Positions 1 through 9,213 of a stretch of DNA of 64,000 nucleotides are shown here, piece by piece (the stretch's first letter is position 1; the number at the start of each line of letters is the position of its first letter). The notes under the pieces were generated by a model that was not told the DNA's origin, searched no databases, and saw only the letters and a program-made list of their open reading frames with translations. Position numbers and translations under genes: made by a program. Location of the stretch: the NCBI GenBank assembly GCA_003168375.1, contig PMSI01000001.1:1364001-1428000 (forward strand). The letters are read 5' to 3'. Origin of the DNA: Vulcanimicrobiota bacterium. Its GTDB lineage: Bacteria > Vulcanimicrobiota > Vulcanimicrobiia > Vulcanimicrobiales > Vulcanimicrobiaceae.

Positions 1-2
1 AC

Positions 3-149
3 GTCATCGCCGAGTTCGATGCCGCGGGCGACGTCGTCGGCGTGCAGATCGACGCGATCTCCGCCGAAACGCTCAGCCTCGCGGACGAGTTCCTCGGGTT
101 GCTCGACCTCCCGCTGCCCGGCCCGCTGGCGCGCACGCTCCTCTCCTGA
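3..149 (+). CDS. C-terminal end of a small DUF2283-like protein (5' truncated)
   Basis: The gene runs off the left edge. The frame with codons starting at base 3 stays open to a TGA at 147-149 and gives 48 residues starting VIAEFDAAGDVVGVQ. A strand, a D-x-x-G turn and a VGVQI-type strand resemble the end of DUF2283 proteins, small domains of unknown function. This frame looks more protein-like than the overlapping Arg/Ser-rich frame, which is the upstream extension of the next gene. It lies 49 bp before the dehydratase on the same strand; co-transcription is unknown. Confidence 0.5.
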   Translation, partial: VIAEFDAAGDVVGVQIDAISAETLSLADEFLGLLDLPLPGPLARTLLS

Positions 150-198
150 CCGCTCGCTCGAGCGAGGCGTCTCAACCGGCGACCCGAAGCAAGCGCGC

Positions 199-1893
199 AT
201 GGAGATACGCGGCCTTGCGCGCGGGCTCACCAACTATGGCGACCGGGAGTTCTCGTTGTACCTGCGGCGCGCGTTCGCGAAGTCGATGGGCTTCTCCGAC
301 GCGATGCTGGAGCGACCGATCGTCGGGATCGCCACCGCGGGCGGCGGCTTCAACAACTGCCACCGCACCACGCCCGAGCTGCTCACCGCAGTCTCGCGCG
401 GCGTGCTGGCGGCGGGCGGTCTGCCGCTCGAGTTTCCGACCATCTCGCTCGGCGAGCCGTTCCTCTCGCCGACCAGCCTCGTCTTCCGCAACCTGATGGC
501 GATGGACGTCGAGGAGATGATCCGCGCGCAGCCGATGGACAGCGTGGTGCTGATCGGCGGCTGCGACAAGACGCTCCCCGCCCAGCTGATGGGCGCGATC
601 TCCGCCGGCAAACCCGCGATCTCGCTCGTCGTCGGGCCGATGATGACCGGCAGCTTCCAAGGGACGAGACTCGGCGCGTGTACCGATTGCCGCGCCTGGT
701 GGGCGCGCTATCGCGCAGGCGAGCTCGACGATGCGCGCATTCGCGAGCTGGAGTCGAATCTCGCAACGACCGCCGGAACGTGCGCGGTGATGGGCACGGC
801 GAGTACGATGGCCTGCGTCACCGAAGCGCTCGGCATGAGCCTGCCGGGCTCGGCGACGCCGCCGGCGGTGCACGCCGAACGCCTGCGCTTCGCCGAAGCG
901 ACCGGAGCGCGCGCCGTTACGCTCGCGCACGAAGCTCTGACGCCCGATCGCATCGTCACCGAGCAGAGCGTCGACAACGCGCTACGCGTGCTGCTGGCGC
1001 TCGGCGGCTCGACGAACGGTGCGATCCATCTGACCGCGATCGCGGGCCGCGCCGGCATCCCCCTGACGCTCGAGCATTTCAACGAGATCAGCAGCGACAC
1101 GCCGGTGCTGGTGAACCTCAAGCCGGTCGGCGAGCACTACATGGAACAGTTCCACGCCGCCGGCGGCGTCGGTGCGCTGCTCCGCGAGCTCGCGCCGCTG
1201 CTGCACGCGGAGACGATCTCGGTCGCCGGCGAGACGCTGGGCGAGAGGCTCGCGCGGGTGCCGGCGTACGTCGACCGCGCGGTGATCCGCAGCGCCGGCG
1301 AGCCGATCGTGGCGCGCGAAGGGCTCGTCGCCCTGTTCGGCAACCTCGCGCCGAACGGCGCGATCCTCAAAGCTGCCGCGGCGGATGCGCGATTGCTGGA
1401 ACACGAGGGCCGAGCGGTCGTCTTCCGCGACCTCGCCGACATGGCGGCGCGAATCGATGCGCCGGATCTCGACGTCGAGCCCGACGACGTCCTGGTGCTG
1501 CAGAACGCCGGGCCGATCGGCGCCGGGATGCCCGAAGCCGGCTATCTCCCGATTCCGAAGAAGCTGCTCGCGCGCGGCGTGCGCGACATGCTGCGCATCA
1601 GCGATGCGCGCATGAGCGGCACGGCGTACGGCGCCGTCGTCCTCCACATCTCGCCCGAGTCGGCGGTCGGCGGGCCGCTTGCCGCGGTGCGTACCGGCGA
1701 CCGCATCCGCATCAGCCTGCGCGAGAAACGTCTCGAGGTCGCGCTCTCCGATGCCGAGATCGCAGCGCGGCTGGCCGAGTTCGTCCGCCCGGCGCCGCCG
1801 CGTCGAGGGTACGCGAAACTATACGCGGAGCACATTCTCGGCCCCGAACGCGGCTGCGACTTCGACTTCCTCACGGTCGAAGGGCAGGGATAG
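199..1893 (+). CDS. IlvD/Edd family dehydratase, probably sugar-acid (aldonate) dehydratase
   Basis: Predicted cytoplasmic Fe-S dehydratase of 564 residues. The IlvD/Edd family converts 2,3-dihydroxy acids or aldonates to 2-keto-3-deoxy acids. Cys54 (FNNCH), Cys122 (GGCDKT) and Cys195 (GTCAVMG) are spaced 68 and 73 residues apart, the spacing I recall for the [2Fe-2S] ligands of L-arabinonate dehydratase. The motif DARMSGTAYG near residue 473 carries the Ser proposed as catalytic base. ATG199 is chosen because the upstream extension overlaps the preceding gene and reads as low-complexity Arg/Ser. The sugar ABC importer starts 53 bp downstream, which favours a sugar-acid substrate over valine/isoleucine synthesis. 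A second dehydratase of the same type lies at 13478-15199. The exact substrate is not determined. Confidence 0.88.
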   Translation: MEIRGLARGLTNYGDREFSLYLRRAFAKSMGFSDAMLERPIVGIATAGGGFNNCHRTTPELLTAVSRGVLAAGGLPLEFPTISLGEPFLSPTSLVFRNLMAMDVEEMIRAQPMDSVVLIGGCDKTLPAQLMGAISAGKPAISLVVGPMMTGSFQGTRLGACTDCRAWWARYRAGELDDARIRELESNLATTAGTCAVMGTASTMACVTEALGMSLPGSATPPAVHAERLRFAEATGARAVTLAHEALTPDRIVTEQSVDNALRVLLALGGSTNGAIHLTAIAGRAGIPLTLEHFNEISSDTPVLVNLKPVGEHYMEQFHAAGGVGALLRELAPLLHAETISVAGETLGERLARVPAYVDRAVIRSAGEPIVAREGLVALFGNLAPNGAILKAAAADARLLEHEGRAVVFRDLADMAARIDAPDLDVEPDDVLVLQNAGPIGAGMPEAGYLPIPKKLLARGVRDMLRISDARMSGTAYGAVVLHISPESAVGGPLAAVRTGDRIRISLREKRLEVALSDAEIAARLAEFVRPAPPRRGYAKLYAEHILGPERGCDFDFLTVEGQG

Positions 1894-1946
1894 CGGCCGG
1901 ATGGCCAATACCTCTCACACTCGCGCGTGATTTTGAGAGGACGCCC

Positions 1947-3266
1947 ATGACCCATCCTGACCGACGCCGTTTTATAGAGCTGTCCGCCGCCGGGATCGGC
2001 GCGGGTGCGATGGCCGGGGGGTTGCCGGCGCTCGCGTCGGCGGCCGACGCCTCGCCGTTCAAGCCGGAGAAGGATGCGACGCTCCAGCTGCTGCGCTGGA
2101 CCGGGTTCGTCAAAGCCGACGACGTGATCTGGGCGGAGAACACGAAGAAGTTCGAGGCCGCGTCGGGTGTGAAGGTGCAGATCCAGTCGCTGAGCTGGCC
2201 CGACGTCACGCCGAAAGCCGCGCTCGCAGCGCAGGTCGGTTCCGGGCCGGACATCATCATGGGCTGGAACGACGACCCGTTCGTCTATCCCGACAAGCTG
2301 GTCGACATGTCCGACCTGGTCGACCACATGGGGAAAGTCCACGGCGGCTGGTACGACAACGCGCGTTCGTATTGTTACGACACCGACGTGAAGCACTGGG
2401 TCGCGATGCCGATCGGTTGCACCGGGAATGCGATCAACTACCGGGTAAGCTGGGCGAAAGAAGCGGGCTTCAACGAGTTCCCCAAGGACCTCGACGGAAT
2501 GCTCAAGCTCGCCCGCGGGCTGAAGAAGAACGGTCACCCGACCGGCTTCGCGCTCGGCCACGCCGTCGGCGATTCGAACAGCTGGACCCACTGGATCCTG
2601 TGGGCGTTCGGCGGCAAGCAGGCGAATCCGGACAACTCGATCGCGATCAATTCTACCGAGACGAACAACGCGCTCGACTACGCCAAGCAGCTCTACGAGA
2701 CCATGATCGCGGGCGTCTCGGGTTGGCTCGACCCGAGCAATAACCAGGCGTATTTGGCCGGGCAGATCGGGATGACGATGAACGGGATCAGCATCTGGTA
2801 CGTCGCGAAGACCGACTTCCCGGCGATCTTCCCGGACTGCGCGAACGCGATTCCTCCGTACGGCCCCGTGAAAGTGCACACGGTCTCGAACAACTTCACG
2901 TCAGCGTACGTCTTCAAGTACAGCAAGTATCCCAACGCGGCGAAAGAGTACTTGCGCTTCATGCTCGATCAGGCCCAGGCCGGCCCGTGGGTAACGGGGA
3001 TGCTCGGGTACGTCACGCCGGCGCTCAAGGGATATGCCAGTCTTCCGATCTGGACGTCGAATCCGAACATCACGCCGTATCGCGACGTGCTGTCCGGCGC
3101 GAAGTACGACGGCTACAACGGGCGGCCCGGCAAGGCTGCGGCGCAGGCACTCGACGAGTTCGTGCTGGTCGACATGTTCGCCGACGTGTGCGTCAACAAC
3201 ATGGCGCCCAAGGATGCGATGCGTAAAGCCGAGACGCGCCTGTCGACGATCTATAAACGCGCTTGA
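1947..3266 (+). CDS. Extracellular sugar-binding protein of an ABC importer (family 1)
   Basis: Predicted periplasmic solute-binding protein of 439 residues that captures a sugar or sugar derivative for the two permeases just downstream. The N-terminus has a twin-arginine motif (RRRFIEL, residues 6-12), an Ala/Gly-rich hydrophobic stretch and a likely cleavage site near residue 32 (ALASA|AD), so export by the Tat route is likely. The body resembles MalE/UgpB-type proteins (GPDIIMGW segment, Trp-rich ligand region). A GAGAGG ribosome site lies 6 nt before ATG1947. Its TGA overlaps the TTG start of the first permease, so translation is probably coupled. Confidence 0.88.
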   Translation: MTHPDRRRFIELSAAGIGAGAMAGGLPALASAADASPFKPEKDATLQLLRWTGFVKADDVIWAENTKKFEAASGVKVQIQSLSWPDVTPKAALAAQVGSGPDIIMGWNDDPFVYPDKLVDMSDLVDHMGKVHGGWYDNARSYCYDTDVKHWVAMPIGCTGNAINYRVSWAKEAGFNEFPKDLDGMLKLARGLKKNGHPTGFALGHAVGDSNSWTHWILWAFGGKQANPDNSIAINSTETNNALDYAKQLYETMIAGVSGWLDPSNNQAYLAGQIGMTMNGISIWYVAKTDFPAIFPDCANAIPPYGPVKVHTVSNNFTSAYVFKYSKYPNAAKEYLRFMLDQAQAGPWVTGMLGYVTPALKGYASLPIWTSNPNITPYRDVLSGAKYDGYNGRPGKAAAQALDEFVLVDMFADVCVNNMAPKDAMRKAETRLSTIYKRA

Positions 3267-4153
3267 TCCAGCGGTCCGGGCTGCTCTCGCGGCTCGACTC
3301 GCCGCGGGTGTTGGGCTATCTGCTCATCACACCCGCGGCGATTATCTTGCTGGGCCTGCTGGCCTATCCGCTGCTGCTGGGTGTGTGGCTCAGCCTCACC
3401 AGCGCTACGCTCGGCAAGACCGGCGAGTTCGTCGGCCTGCAGAACTACGCGACGATCCTGGCCGACCCGATCTTCCGCGGTGCGGTGGGGTATTCGGTCC
3501 TGTACACGGTCTGCGCCGAGCTCGGCAAGCTCGTGCTGGGGCTCGCCCTCGCGCTGCTGCTCAATCAGCGCTTCCGGGGCTATCGCTCCGCACGCGCGCT
3601 GATGCTGCTGCCGTGGGTCGCGCCGACCGTGCTCTCCGCGCTCGCCTGGCTGTGGCTGCTCGACCCGCAGTTCAGCGCGCTGAGCTGGCTGCTGATTCAG
3701 CTGCACCTGATCCATAGCAACATCGACTTCCTGGGTCATCCGTGGAGCGCGCGGTTCTCGCTGATCGTGGTCAACATCTGGCGCGGCCTGCCGTACTTCG
3801 CAATCGGCTATCTGGCCGGGCTCCAGTCGATCTCCAAAGACCTCTATGAGGCCGCGGCGATCGACGGGGCGGGCGGCTGGCAGGCGTTCCGGCGCATCAC
3901 CTGGCCGCTGCTCTTGCCGATCACGACGATTCTGGTCGCCTTCTCGTCGATCTTCACGCTCACCGACTTTCAGCTGATCTGGACGATCACGCGCGGCGGT
4001 CCGACCGATGCGACGCAGGTCTTCACCACGCTGGCCTACCAGCGTGCGATCACCGGCGGCCAGCTCGGCGAAGGTGCGGCGATCGCGATCTCCCCGATCG
4101 TGTTCATGGTGGTCCTCGCATTCTTCGTCGTCCGCTCGGTGCGGGACCGCTAA
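3263..4153 (+). CDS. Sugar ABC transporter permease, MalF/UgpA type
   Basis: Inner-membrane permease of 296 residues with about six hydrophobic segments. The cytoplasmic EAA loop, YEAAAIDGAGGWQAF, is near residues 194-208 and is where the ATPase docks. The start is a TTG overlapping the stop of the binding-protein gene in TTGA (3263-3266); no later start would keep the first membrane segment. It forms a heterodimer with the next gene. No ATPase is encoded in this operon; the MalK/UgpC-type ATPase at 10608-11693 is the obvious candidate partner. Confidence 0.9.
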   Translation: MIQRSGLLSRLDSPRVLGYLLITPAAIILLGLLAYPLLLGVWLSLTSATLGKTGEFVGLQNYATILADPIFRGAVGYSVLYTVCAELGKLVLGLALALLLNQRFRGYRSARALMLLPWVAPTVLSALAWLWLLDPQFSALSWLLIQLHLIHSNIDFLGHPWSARFSLIVVNIWRGLPYFAIGYLAGLQSISKDLYEAAAIDGAGGWQAFRRITWPLLLPITTILVAFSSIFTLTDFQLIWTITRGGPTDATQVFTTLAYQRAITGGQLGEGAAIAISPIVFMVVLAFFVVRSVRDR

Positions 4154-4157
4154 GGAT

Positions 4158-4973
4158 ATGCGCAATCTCCGGATCTATGGTCCGCTCACCCTCTACGGTA
4201 TCTTCCTGCTGCTGCCGTTCTACTGGATGGTGCTGACCACGTTCAAGTCTCGCCAAGAGCTCTTGAACACGCCGAACCCGTTCTGGATCTATCACGCGAC
4301 GTTCTCGCACATCGTCGACCTGCTGACGACCACGGCCTACCTGCAGTGGTTCGCAAACACGCTCTTTGTCGCGGTGGCGTCGACCGTCGTGAGCGTCTTC
4401 ATCTCGTACATCACCGCGTACGCGATCATCCGGCTGCGCTTCCCGGGTTCGGAGGTCGTCAGCACGGCGATCTTCCTCGCGTACATCGTGCCGCCGGCAA
4501 TTCTGTTCATCCCGCTCGCGACGGTCATCATCCAGCTGCACTGGTTCGACAAGCTGTGGGCGCTCGTGCCGATCTACTGCACGTTTTTGGTCCCGTTCTG
4601 CACCTGGCTCTTGATCGGGTTCCTCAAGAACATCCCGCGTGAGCTCGAAGAGGCGGCGCGCGTCGACGGCGCGAGCAACCTCGCGATCTTGTGGCGCATC
4701 ATCTTCCCGATCGCGGTGCCGGGGTTGATCTCGGCGGCGATCTTCTCGTTCACGCTCTCCTGGAACGAGTACCTCTACGCGCTGGTCTACATGTCGTCGT
4801 CGTACAACAAGACCGTCTCCGTCGGCATGACGACGGAGCTGATCCGCGGCGACGTCTTCCAGTGGGGCCAGCTGATGGCCGGCGCACTGATCGGCGTGCT
4901 CCCCGCCGTGCTCGTCTATTTCTTCTTCGTCGAGTACTATGTCGCCGGCATGTCCGGCTCGGTCAAGGAGTAA
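4158..4973 (+). CDS. Sugar ABC transporter permease, MalG/UgpE type
   Basis: Second membrane subunit of the importer, 271 residues, with about six membrane segments and the EAA loop EEAARVDGASNLAIL near residue 163. ATG4158 follows the previous stop by 4 bp, with AAGGA close before the start. This is the last gene of the operon dehydratase-binding protein-permease-permease. A good intrinsic terminator follows about 35 bp after the stop. Confidence 0.9.
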   Translation: MRNLRIYGPLTLYGIFLLLPFYWMVLTTFKSRQELLNTPNPFWIYHATFSHIVDLLTTTAYLQWFANTLFVAVASTVVSVFISYITAYAIIRLRFPGSEVVSTAIFLAYIVPPAILFIPLATVIIQLHWFDKLWALVPIYCTFLVPFCTWLLIGFLKNIPRELEEAARVDGASNLAILWRIIFPIAVPGLISAAIFSFTLSWNEYLYALVYMSSSYNKTVSVGMTTELIRGDVFQWGQLMAGALIGVLPAVLVYFFFVEYYVAGMSGSVKE

Positions 4974-5006
4974 CAGTCGAACAATCGCGCCGCGCACACA
5001 AGGGTT

Positions 5007-5034
5007 GGGCGGCTAACGCCGCCCTTCCGTTTCA
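5007..5034 (+). terminator. Intrinsic terminator of the sugar ABC operon
   Basis: Perfect 7-bp stem GGGCGGC / GCCGCCC (5007-5013 and 5018-5024) with a TAAC loop, followed by the T-rich TTCCGTTTC. It sits 33 bp after the last permease stop on the same strand. The rest of 5035-5260 holds only one dispersed repeat copy and no convincing gene. Confidence 0.7.
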
Positions 5035-5094
5035 ACGCACGAACCATCGCGCGGAACGTCGCCCGAGCTCATGTCGCGCGTCACCGAACCCCGA

Positions 5095-5118
5095 TGTCAC
5101 CCTGAGCCTGTCGAAGGG
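5095..5118 (+). repeat. Dispersed 24-bp repeat, copy 1 (intergenic)
   Basis: Full match to the family consensus: TGTCAC followed by CCTGAGCCTGTCGAAGGG. It lies between the sugar ABC operon and the convergent DUF5063 gene, outside coding sequence. Other copies are at 15372, 16042, 20833, 33786, 46683, 49138 and 61821. Confidence 0.85.
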
Positions 5119-5260
5119 CGAACGATCGCGCGGTGTCTACCGTCAATGCTCAACCCGGCGTGAAGGGAACCGAGGAACCGCATCTTCCGGCGGGGCAGTA
5201 CGCGGTGGAAGCCGCCGTGCTTGCCGCGCAAGCGTCTCACAGTGCGGCGGCTTCCGCACG

Positions 5261-5713
5261 TTAGAGGCCGCCGTCCGCGAGATATTGCCAGAGCGCAGTC
5301 TGCGCGTGACCGAGGTGTCGGCCCCAATGCGAGTAGTATGTGAAACGCCAGTGCCATGCCGCCTCGCGGACGTGGCCGGCCTCGTAGTAGCGAAAGCCGT
5401 CGAGCAAATCGAGATAGATGTCGGCGAGATCATCCGACAGCGCCCCCTGTACTGGTTGCTCGTCCGCAACGTCCAGCGGCGCGAACATCATCGTATACGT
5501 CGCGACCGGGAGATCGGCGAACGCTTTCACGATGTCGGCGTACGCCGGCCGCGTGTCCAGTGTCTCCACCACCGGCTCGTCATCGACGCTAATTTCCGGC
5601 AGGGACGCCGCCGCGAACTGTAAGCGCGCGAGGATGGCATGGAGTGCTCGGAGGTCATGCGCGCCGCCCTCCACCCACGCGATGTAGGCGCGTGCAGCAT
5701 CGACGATGGTCAT
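5261..5713 (-). CDS. DUF5063 family protein
   Basis: Cytoplasmic protein of about 150 residues. The C-terminal pattern DLADIYLDLLDGFRYYEAG, then WHWRFTYYSHWGRH and a final ADGGL, matches my memory of DUF5063 proteins, whose function is unknown. The start at 5713 (MTIVDAARAY) is chosen because the family begins about there; ATG5725 is four codons upstream and equally possible, and neither has a clear ribosome site. It is divergent from the metallopeptidase gene, and the roughly 115-bp gap contains an inverted repeat. Confidence 0.75.
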   Translation of the reverse strand: MTIVDAARAYIAWVEGGAHDLRALHAILARLQFAAASLPEISVDDEPVVETLDTRPAYADIVKAFADLPVATYTMMFAPLDVADEQPVQGALSDDLADIYLDLLDGFRYYEAGHVREAAWHWRFTYYSHWGRHLGHAQTALWQYLADGGL

Positions 5714-5781
5714 CGCGCGGCACATACCCCAGTGACGTCGCTGCACCCGCGCGGAGACGAGGGGCAGGAGGAGGAATCGCA

Positions 5782-5810
5782 AAGCTTGGGAAGATAAGCA
5801 GACCAAGCTT
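5782..5810. promoter_or_regulatory. Inverted repeat AAGCTTGG-N13-CCAAGCTT between divergent genes
   Basis: Perfect 8-bp arms at 5782-5789 and 5803-5810 lie 20 bp before the start of the metallopeptidase gene. It could be a repressor operator or a 5' leader hairpin. No promoter hexamers could be assigned with confidence. Confidence 0.4.
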
Positions 5811-5830
5811 GCCGAAACCGGGGTGCAACC

Positions 5831-7201
5831 ATGGCCGACCTGTCGACCCCCTTCATCGTCGCTTCCTATCCCGAACGATGTTCCGCGCCGCCTCATCCGG
5901 AGGTGCTCAGCCGTTGGCGCCACCGGCACCTCGGGGCGGAAGGCGCGGTCCTCAAGCTGTTGGCGCCGTTGCTCGGCGACGACGTCCCCCTCTTGGCCAA
6001 CGGGCGCCCGCGCGGGCGCGGCGACGGCGTGATCTATCCGGCCGGCCAGGAGCCGCCGGCGCGAGCCGGCCTGGCCCTGAGCGCCCCCGGCGCCCCGGCG
6101 GTCCCCCGCACGGTGCGGGCGATCGTCGTCGCGGCCGAGTTCGCCGACGTCAAGCTGACGAAGACGGTCGCCTATTTGAAAGATCTCTTCTTCTCGACGG
6201 GGCGCACCGTCGCGACGGGCAGCGTCCGCGAGTACTACGAAGAGGTCAGCCGAGGCGCCGTCGTGCTCGACGGCGACGTCATCGGGCCGGTGACGGTCCC
6301 GAACACGCTGGCGTACTACGCCAATCACGCTGCCGGTCAAGCTGCGGCGCCGCCGAATGCGCAATCGTTCGCCGCGGACGTGCTCGCGGCGGTCGGCGCG
6401 CGGGCCTACGCGCCGTACGACAACGACGGCGACGGATTCGTCGACGCGTTCATCATCGTGCACGCCGGCCGAGGTGCCGAACGCACCGGCAGCAAGGGCG
6501 ATTTGTGGTCGCTCAAGTGGATTCTGAACGGTGCGCCGGTGTCGGGAACGGACGGCGTCAAGGTCTATGGCTTTCTGACCGTCCCCGAGGATACGCCGGT
6601 CGGCATCGCCGCCCACGAACTCGGCCACCTCCTGTTCGGCTTGCCCGATCTCTACGACCTCAGCAGCCGGACGAACGGCATCGGAAACTGGTGTCTGATG
6701 GCGGGCGGCTGCTGGAACGACAACGGCGACACACCGGCGCACCCCTCGGCGTGGTGCAAGATGAAGCTCGGGTGGACCGACCGGCACTCGATCGCGGCTC
6801 CGGCGGCTGTTTCGTTCGGACCAAACGGCGCGGCCGGGGGACAGACGCTCGACCTCGCGGTCAACGGGTCGGAATACTATCTCGCCGAGCACCGGAAGAA
6901 GACGGGCTTCGACGGCGCGCTGCCGGGCGAGGGTCTCCTCATCTGGCACATCGACGAGACGCGCCCGGAGAATCGCGATCCCGACTACCGGGTCACGCTC
7001 GTCCAGGCGGACGGCGTCGAAGGGCCCCTCAGCGGCACGGACGGCGGCGATGACGGCGACCCGTACCCGGGAAGCACGCTGAACACGGCCTTCGATGCGC
7101 ATTCGACCCCTCCGCAAATCCCGCACACGGGAGCATCGACGGTGGCGATCACGAACATCGCCGCATCCCCCCCGAACGTGACGGCGGATTGCACGCCGTG
7201 A
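5831..7201 (+). CDS. M6-type (immune inhibitor A-like) zinc metallopeptidase
   Basis: Predicted zinc endopeptidase of 456 residues. Zinc site HELGH is at residues 262-266, followed by GLPDLYD, and then the glycine- and cysteine-containing turn GNWCLMAGG expected after the active site in M6-like enzymes. An EF-hand-like calcium loop DNDGDGFVD lies near 197-205. Characterised M6 enzymes are secreted, but no signal peptide is visible after ATG5831, and no upstream in-frame start adds one. It is followed by two same-strand genes with short gaps, so the three may be an operon. Substrate unknown. Confidence 0.8.
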   Translation: MADLSTPFIVASYPERCSAPPHPEVLSRWRHRHLGAEGAVLKLLAPLLGDDVPLLANGRPRGRGDGVIYPAGQEPPARAGLALSAPGAPAVPRTVRAIVVAAEFADVKLTKTVAYLKDLFFSTGRTVATGSVREYYEEVSRGAVVLDGDVIGPVTVPNTLAYYANHAAGQAAAPPNAQSFAADVLAAVGARAYAPYDNDGDGFVDAFIIVHAGRGAERTGSKGDLWSLKWILNGAPVSGTDGVKVYGFLTVPEDTPVGIAAHELGHLLFGLPDLYDLSSRTNGIGNWCLMAGGCWNDNGDTPAHPSAWCKMKLGWTDRHSIAAPAAVSFGPNGAAGGQTLDLAVNGSEYYLAEHRKKTGFDGALPGEGLLIWHIDETRPENRDPDYRVTLVQADGVEGPLSGTDGGDDGDPYPGSTLNTAFDAHSTPPQIPHTGASTVAITNIAASPPNVTADCTP

Positions 7202-7211
7202 GAACGGATCG

Positions 7212-7505
7212 ATGGCACCGATTCGACCAAACTGGTCCGATGCGCGCGGGCGCGTCGTGTCGATCGAGCCCGCGGACCACGACTACGTGCGTCTGCAGCT
7301 CGCGCTCGACGCTGCCGACGACGTCGCTGATTATCCGAATCTGCTGCACGACCGCGTCGGCGAAGAGCTGCCCGTCGAGATGCCGGGCGACGTCGCACGC
7401 GCCGCCGGTCTCGCGGCCGGCGATCGGATCGCGGCGCGCCTGAGGCTGGGCGCTATCGACCTCGCGTTCGCGGACCCGGCGATGGTGCGACGGACGACCG
7501 ACTAA
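7212..7505 (+). CDS. Hypothetical 97-residue protein
   Basis: Family not recognised. It is an acidic soluble protein without signal or membrane segment, with a possible beta-strand region RGRVVSIEPADHDYVRLQL and a second one (GDRIAARLRLGAIDLAF) reminiscent of a small barrel. It starts 10 bp after the metallopeptidase stop and ends 30 bp before the alpha/beta-hydrolase gene, so it is probably co-transcribed with both. Confidence 0.6.
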   Translation: MAPIRPNWSDARGRVVSIEPADHDYVRLQLALDAADDVADYPNLLHDRVGEELPVEMPGDVARAAGLAAGDRIAARLRLGAIDLAFADPAMVRRTTD

Positions 7506-7535
7506 TCTTCTACGCTGATCCAGGGGGGTACTCGA

Positions 7536-9203
7536 ATGGCACCACAAGGCTTCAATCCCGCATTGAACCTCGCTGCATTCGCGGCGCCGAGTCCGCAACC
7601 GGCGCCGCCGGCGCTCAACGCCCTCTACTTGCGCGACGGCAAGTACGACGGTATGACGCGCGCCGGAGTGGCCGCGTCGTTCGCGGCGTTCACGGGCATG
7701 CCCGACGGCAAGCGTTTGGCGCTGTTCTTCCATGGCGGCCTTGTCGACAAGCCGACCGGCCAAAAAGCCGGCGCGCTCCAGTACGAGCGCTACAAGGACG
7801 TGGCGCTCCCGATCTTCGTGATCTGGGAGTCGGGGATCTGGGAAGTGCTCGCGCACCATCTGCCGCTCATCTTCGCGGAGACCATCTTCGGCCAGATCAA
7901 GAGTAAAGCGATCGCAGCTGCCGTCGCGAAGGTCCCCGCCGGCGCGCCTCCGGTTCCCGGGCAGCCCGCGGCGTTCGCAGCGCCGGGCGTCCCCGCAACC
8001 GATGAGCCCAGCGCGGAAGCGCTGGCGAACGTTACCCTAACAGCGGCCGACGTCGATGCCTTCATGTCCTCGATCGCCGGCGATCTCACGATCCAGAACG
8101 CCGCTGCCGCGATCGCGATGAACTCCAACGATCCTGCGGTCGCGCTCGCGGCGCCTGGGTTCGCCGGAGCGCCCGCCGTCGCATCGCCGGTGACGATGCT
8201 CTCCCCGTCGGTCGTCGGCGCGATCCGCGGCGCGTATTTCGAAAGCGCCGGTTCGGCGGGATTCTCAGCGGCACCCGGTCTGTTCCGCTTCGACCCGCTC
8301 GCCGCGATTCGCGCGGCGGCCGCGCTCGCCAAGGCCGCGGCCCCCGTCCTGATCAACGTGTTCAAGCGATTCCAGGCCCATCGTGACCACGGCTTGACCT
8401 GTACCGTCGTGGAGGAACTGCTGCGGGCGCTCTACGGAGCGAAACTCGGCAGCTCGATCTGGGAAGAGATGAAGAAGGAGACGGAAGACGCCTTCGGCGC
8501 GGACAGCGCGATCTTCGGCGGAACCGCGCTGATCGAGGAGATCGTCGCGTTGCCGCCGGCCAAGCGGCAGAAGATCACGCTCGTCGGGCACAGTACCGGC
8601 GCCGTCTACATCGGGAACTTCCTGCGCCATGCGGACGCCGCGCTGACCGCGGCCGGCGACGTGACGACGAAATTCGACGTCGTGCTCATGGCGCCGGCGA
8701 ACACGATGGACTTCTACGAAGCGAACTACGGGAAGCGGGTCGCCGGGATCCGGCTGTTCGGGATGCAAGACGCGACGGAGCAGCGGGATCTGCTGATGTC
8801 GAGCGACGTCGCGGGCGGACCGAACGCGTCGATTTTGGGTCAGGTCTATCCGCGCTCGTTGCTGTATCTCGTCGCAGGCGTCTGCGAGTCGTTCGAAGGC
8901 GCGGGCGGCACAGGGCTCCACAACCTCGACTCCGCCGACATGCCGCTCTTCGGGATGGACCGGTTCTTCGCGCAGTCGACGACCTTCCCGAACGCGGAGT
9001 ATCCGTCGGTCAAGGACGCGCGGGCGCGATTTGCGGATCCGCACGACTTCGGATACCAGCGCGTCCTCTCGCCGACCGACCCGGCGGCCGGCCGAGGCCT
9101 TCGCTCCACGTCACTCAAGCACGGCAACTTCCCGGGTGACGATCCGACGATCGACAGCGTCCGGTTCTGCTTCACGACCGGCCTCGTCGCGCCGCACGCG
9201 TGA
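7536..9203 (+). CDS. Alpha/beta-hydrolase-like serine hydrolase
   Basis: Protein of 555 residues with a nucleophile elbow GHSTG near residue 350 (KITLVGHSTGAVYIGNFL) and an early strand LALFFHGG near residue 70 that may form the oxyanion region. This is the arrangement of esterases and lipases. A long Ala/Pro-rich insertion (about residues 130-250) separates the two. No signal peptide is seen. A G-rich site (GGGGGG) lies 8 nt before ATG7536. Substrate unknown; proximity to a metallopeptidase suggests a shared role in macromolecule turnover, which is inference. Confidence 0.65.
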   Translation: MAPQGFNPALNLAAFAAPSPQPAPPALNALYLRDGKYDGMTRAGVAASFAAFTGMPDGKRLALFFHGGLVDKPTGQKAGALQYERYKDVALPIFVIWESGIWEVLAHHLPLIFAETIFGQIKSKAIAAAVAKVPAGAPPVPGQPAAFAAPGVPATDEPSAEALANVTLTAADVDAFMSSIAGDLTIQNAAAAIAMNSNDPAVALAAPGFAGAPAVASPVTMLSPSVVGAIRGAYFESAGSAGFSAAPGLFRFDPLAAIRAAAALAKAAAPVLINVFKRFQAHRDHGLTCTVVEELLRALYGAKLGSSIWEEMKKETEDAFGADSAIFGGTALIEEIVALPPAKRQKITLVGHSTGAVYIGNFLRHADAALTAAGDVTTKFDVVLMAPANTMDFYEANYGKRVAGIRLFGMQDATEQRDLLMSSDVAGGPNASILGQVYPRSLLYLVAGVCESFEGAGGTGLHNLDSADMPLFGMDRFFAQSTTFPNAEYPSVKDARARFADPHDFGYQRVLSPTDPAAGRGLRSTSLKHGNFPGDDPTIDSVRFCFTTGLVAPHA

Positions 9204-9213
9204 TCGCCGCGGT

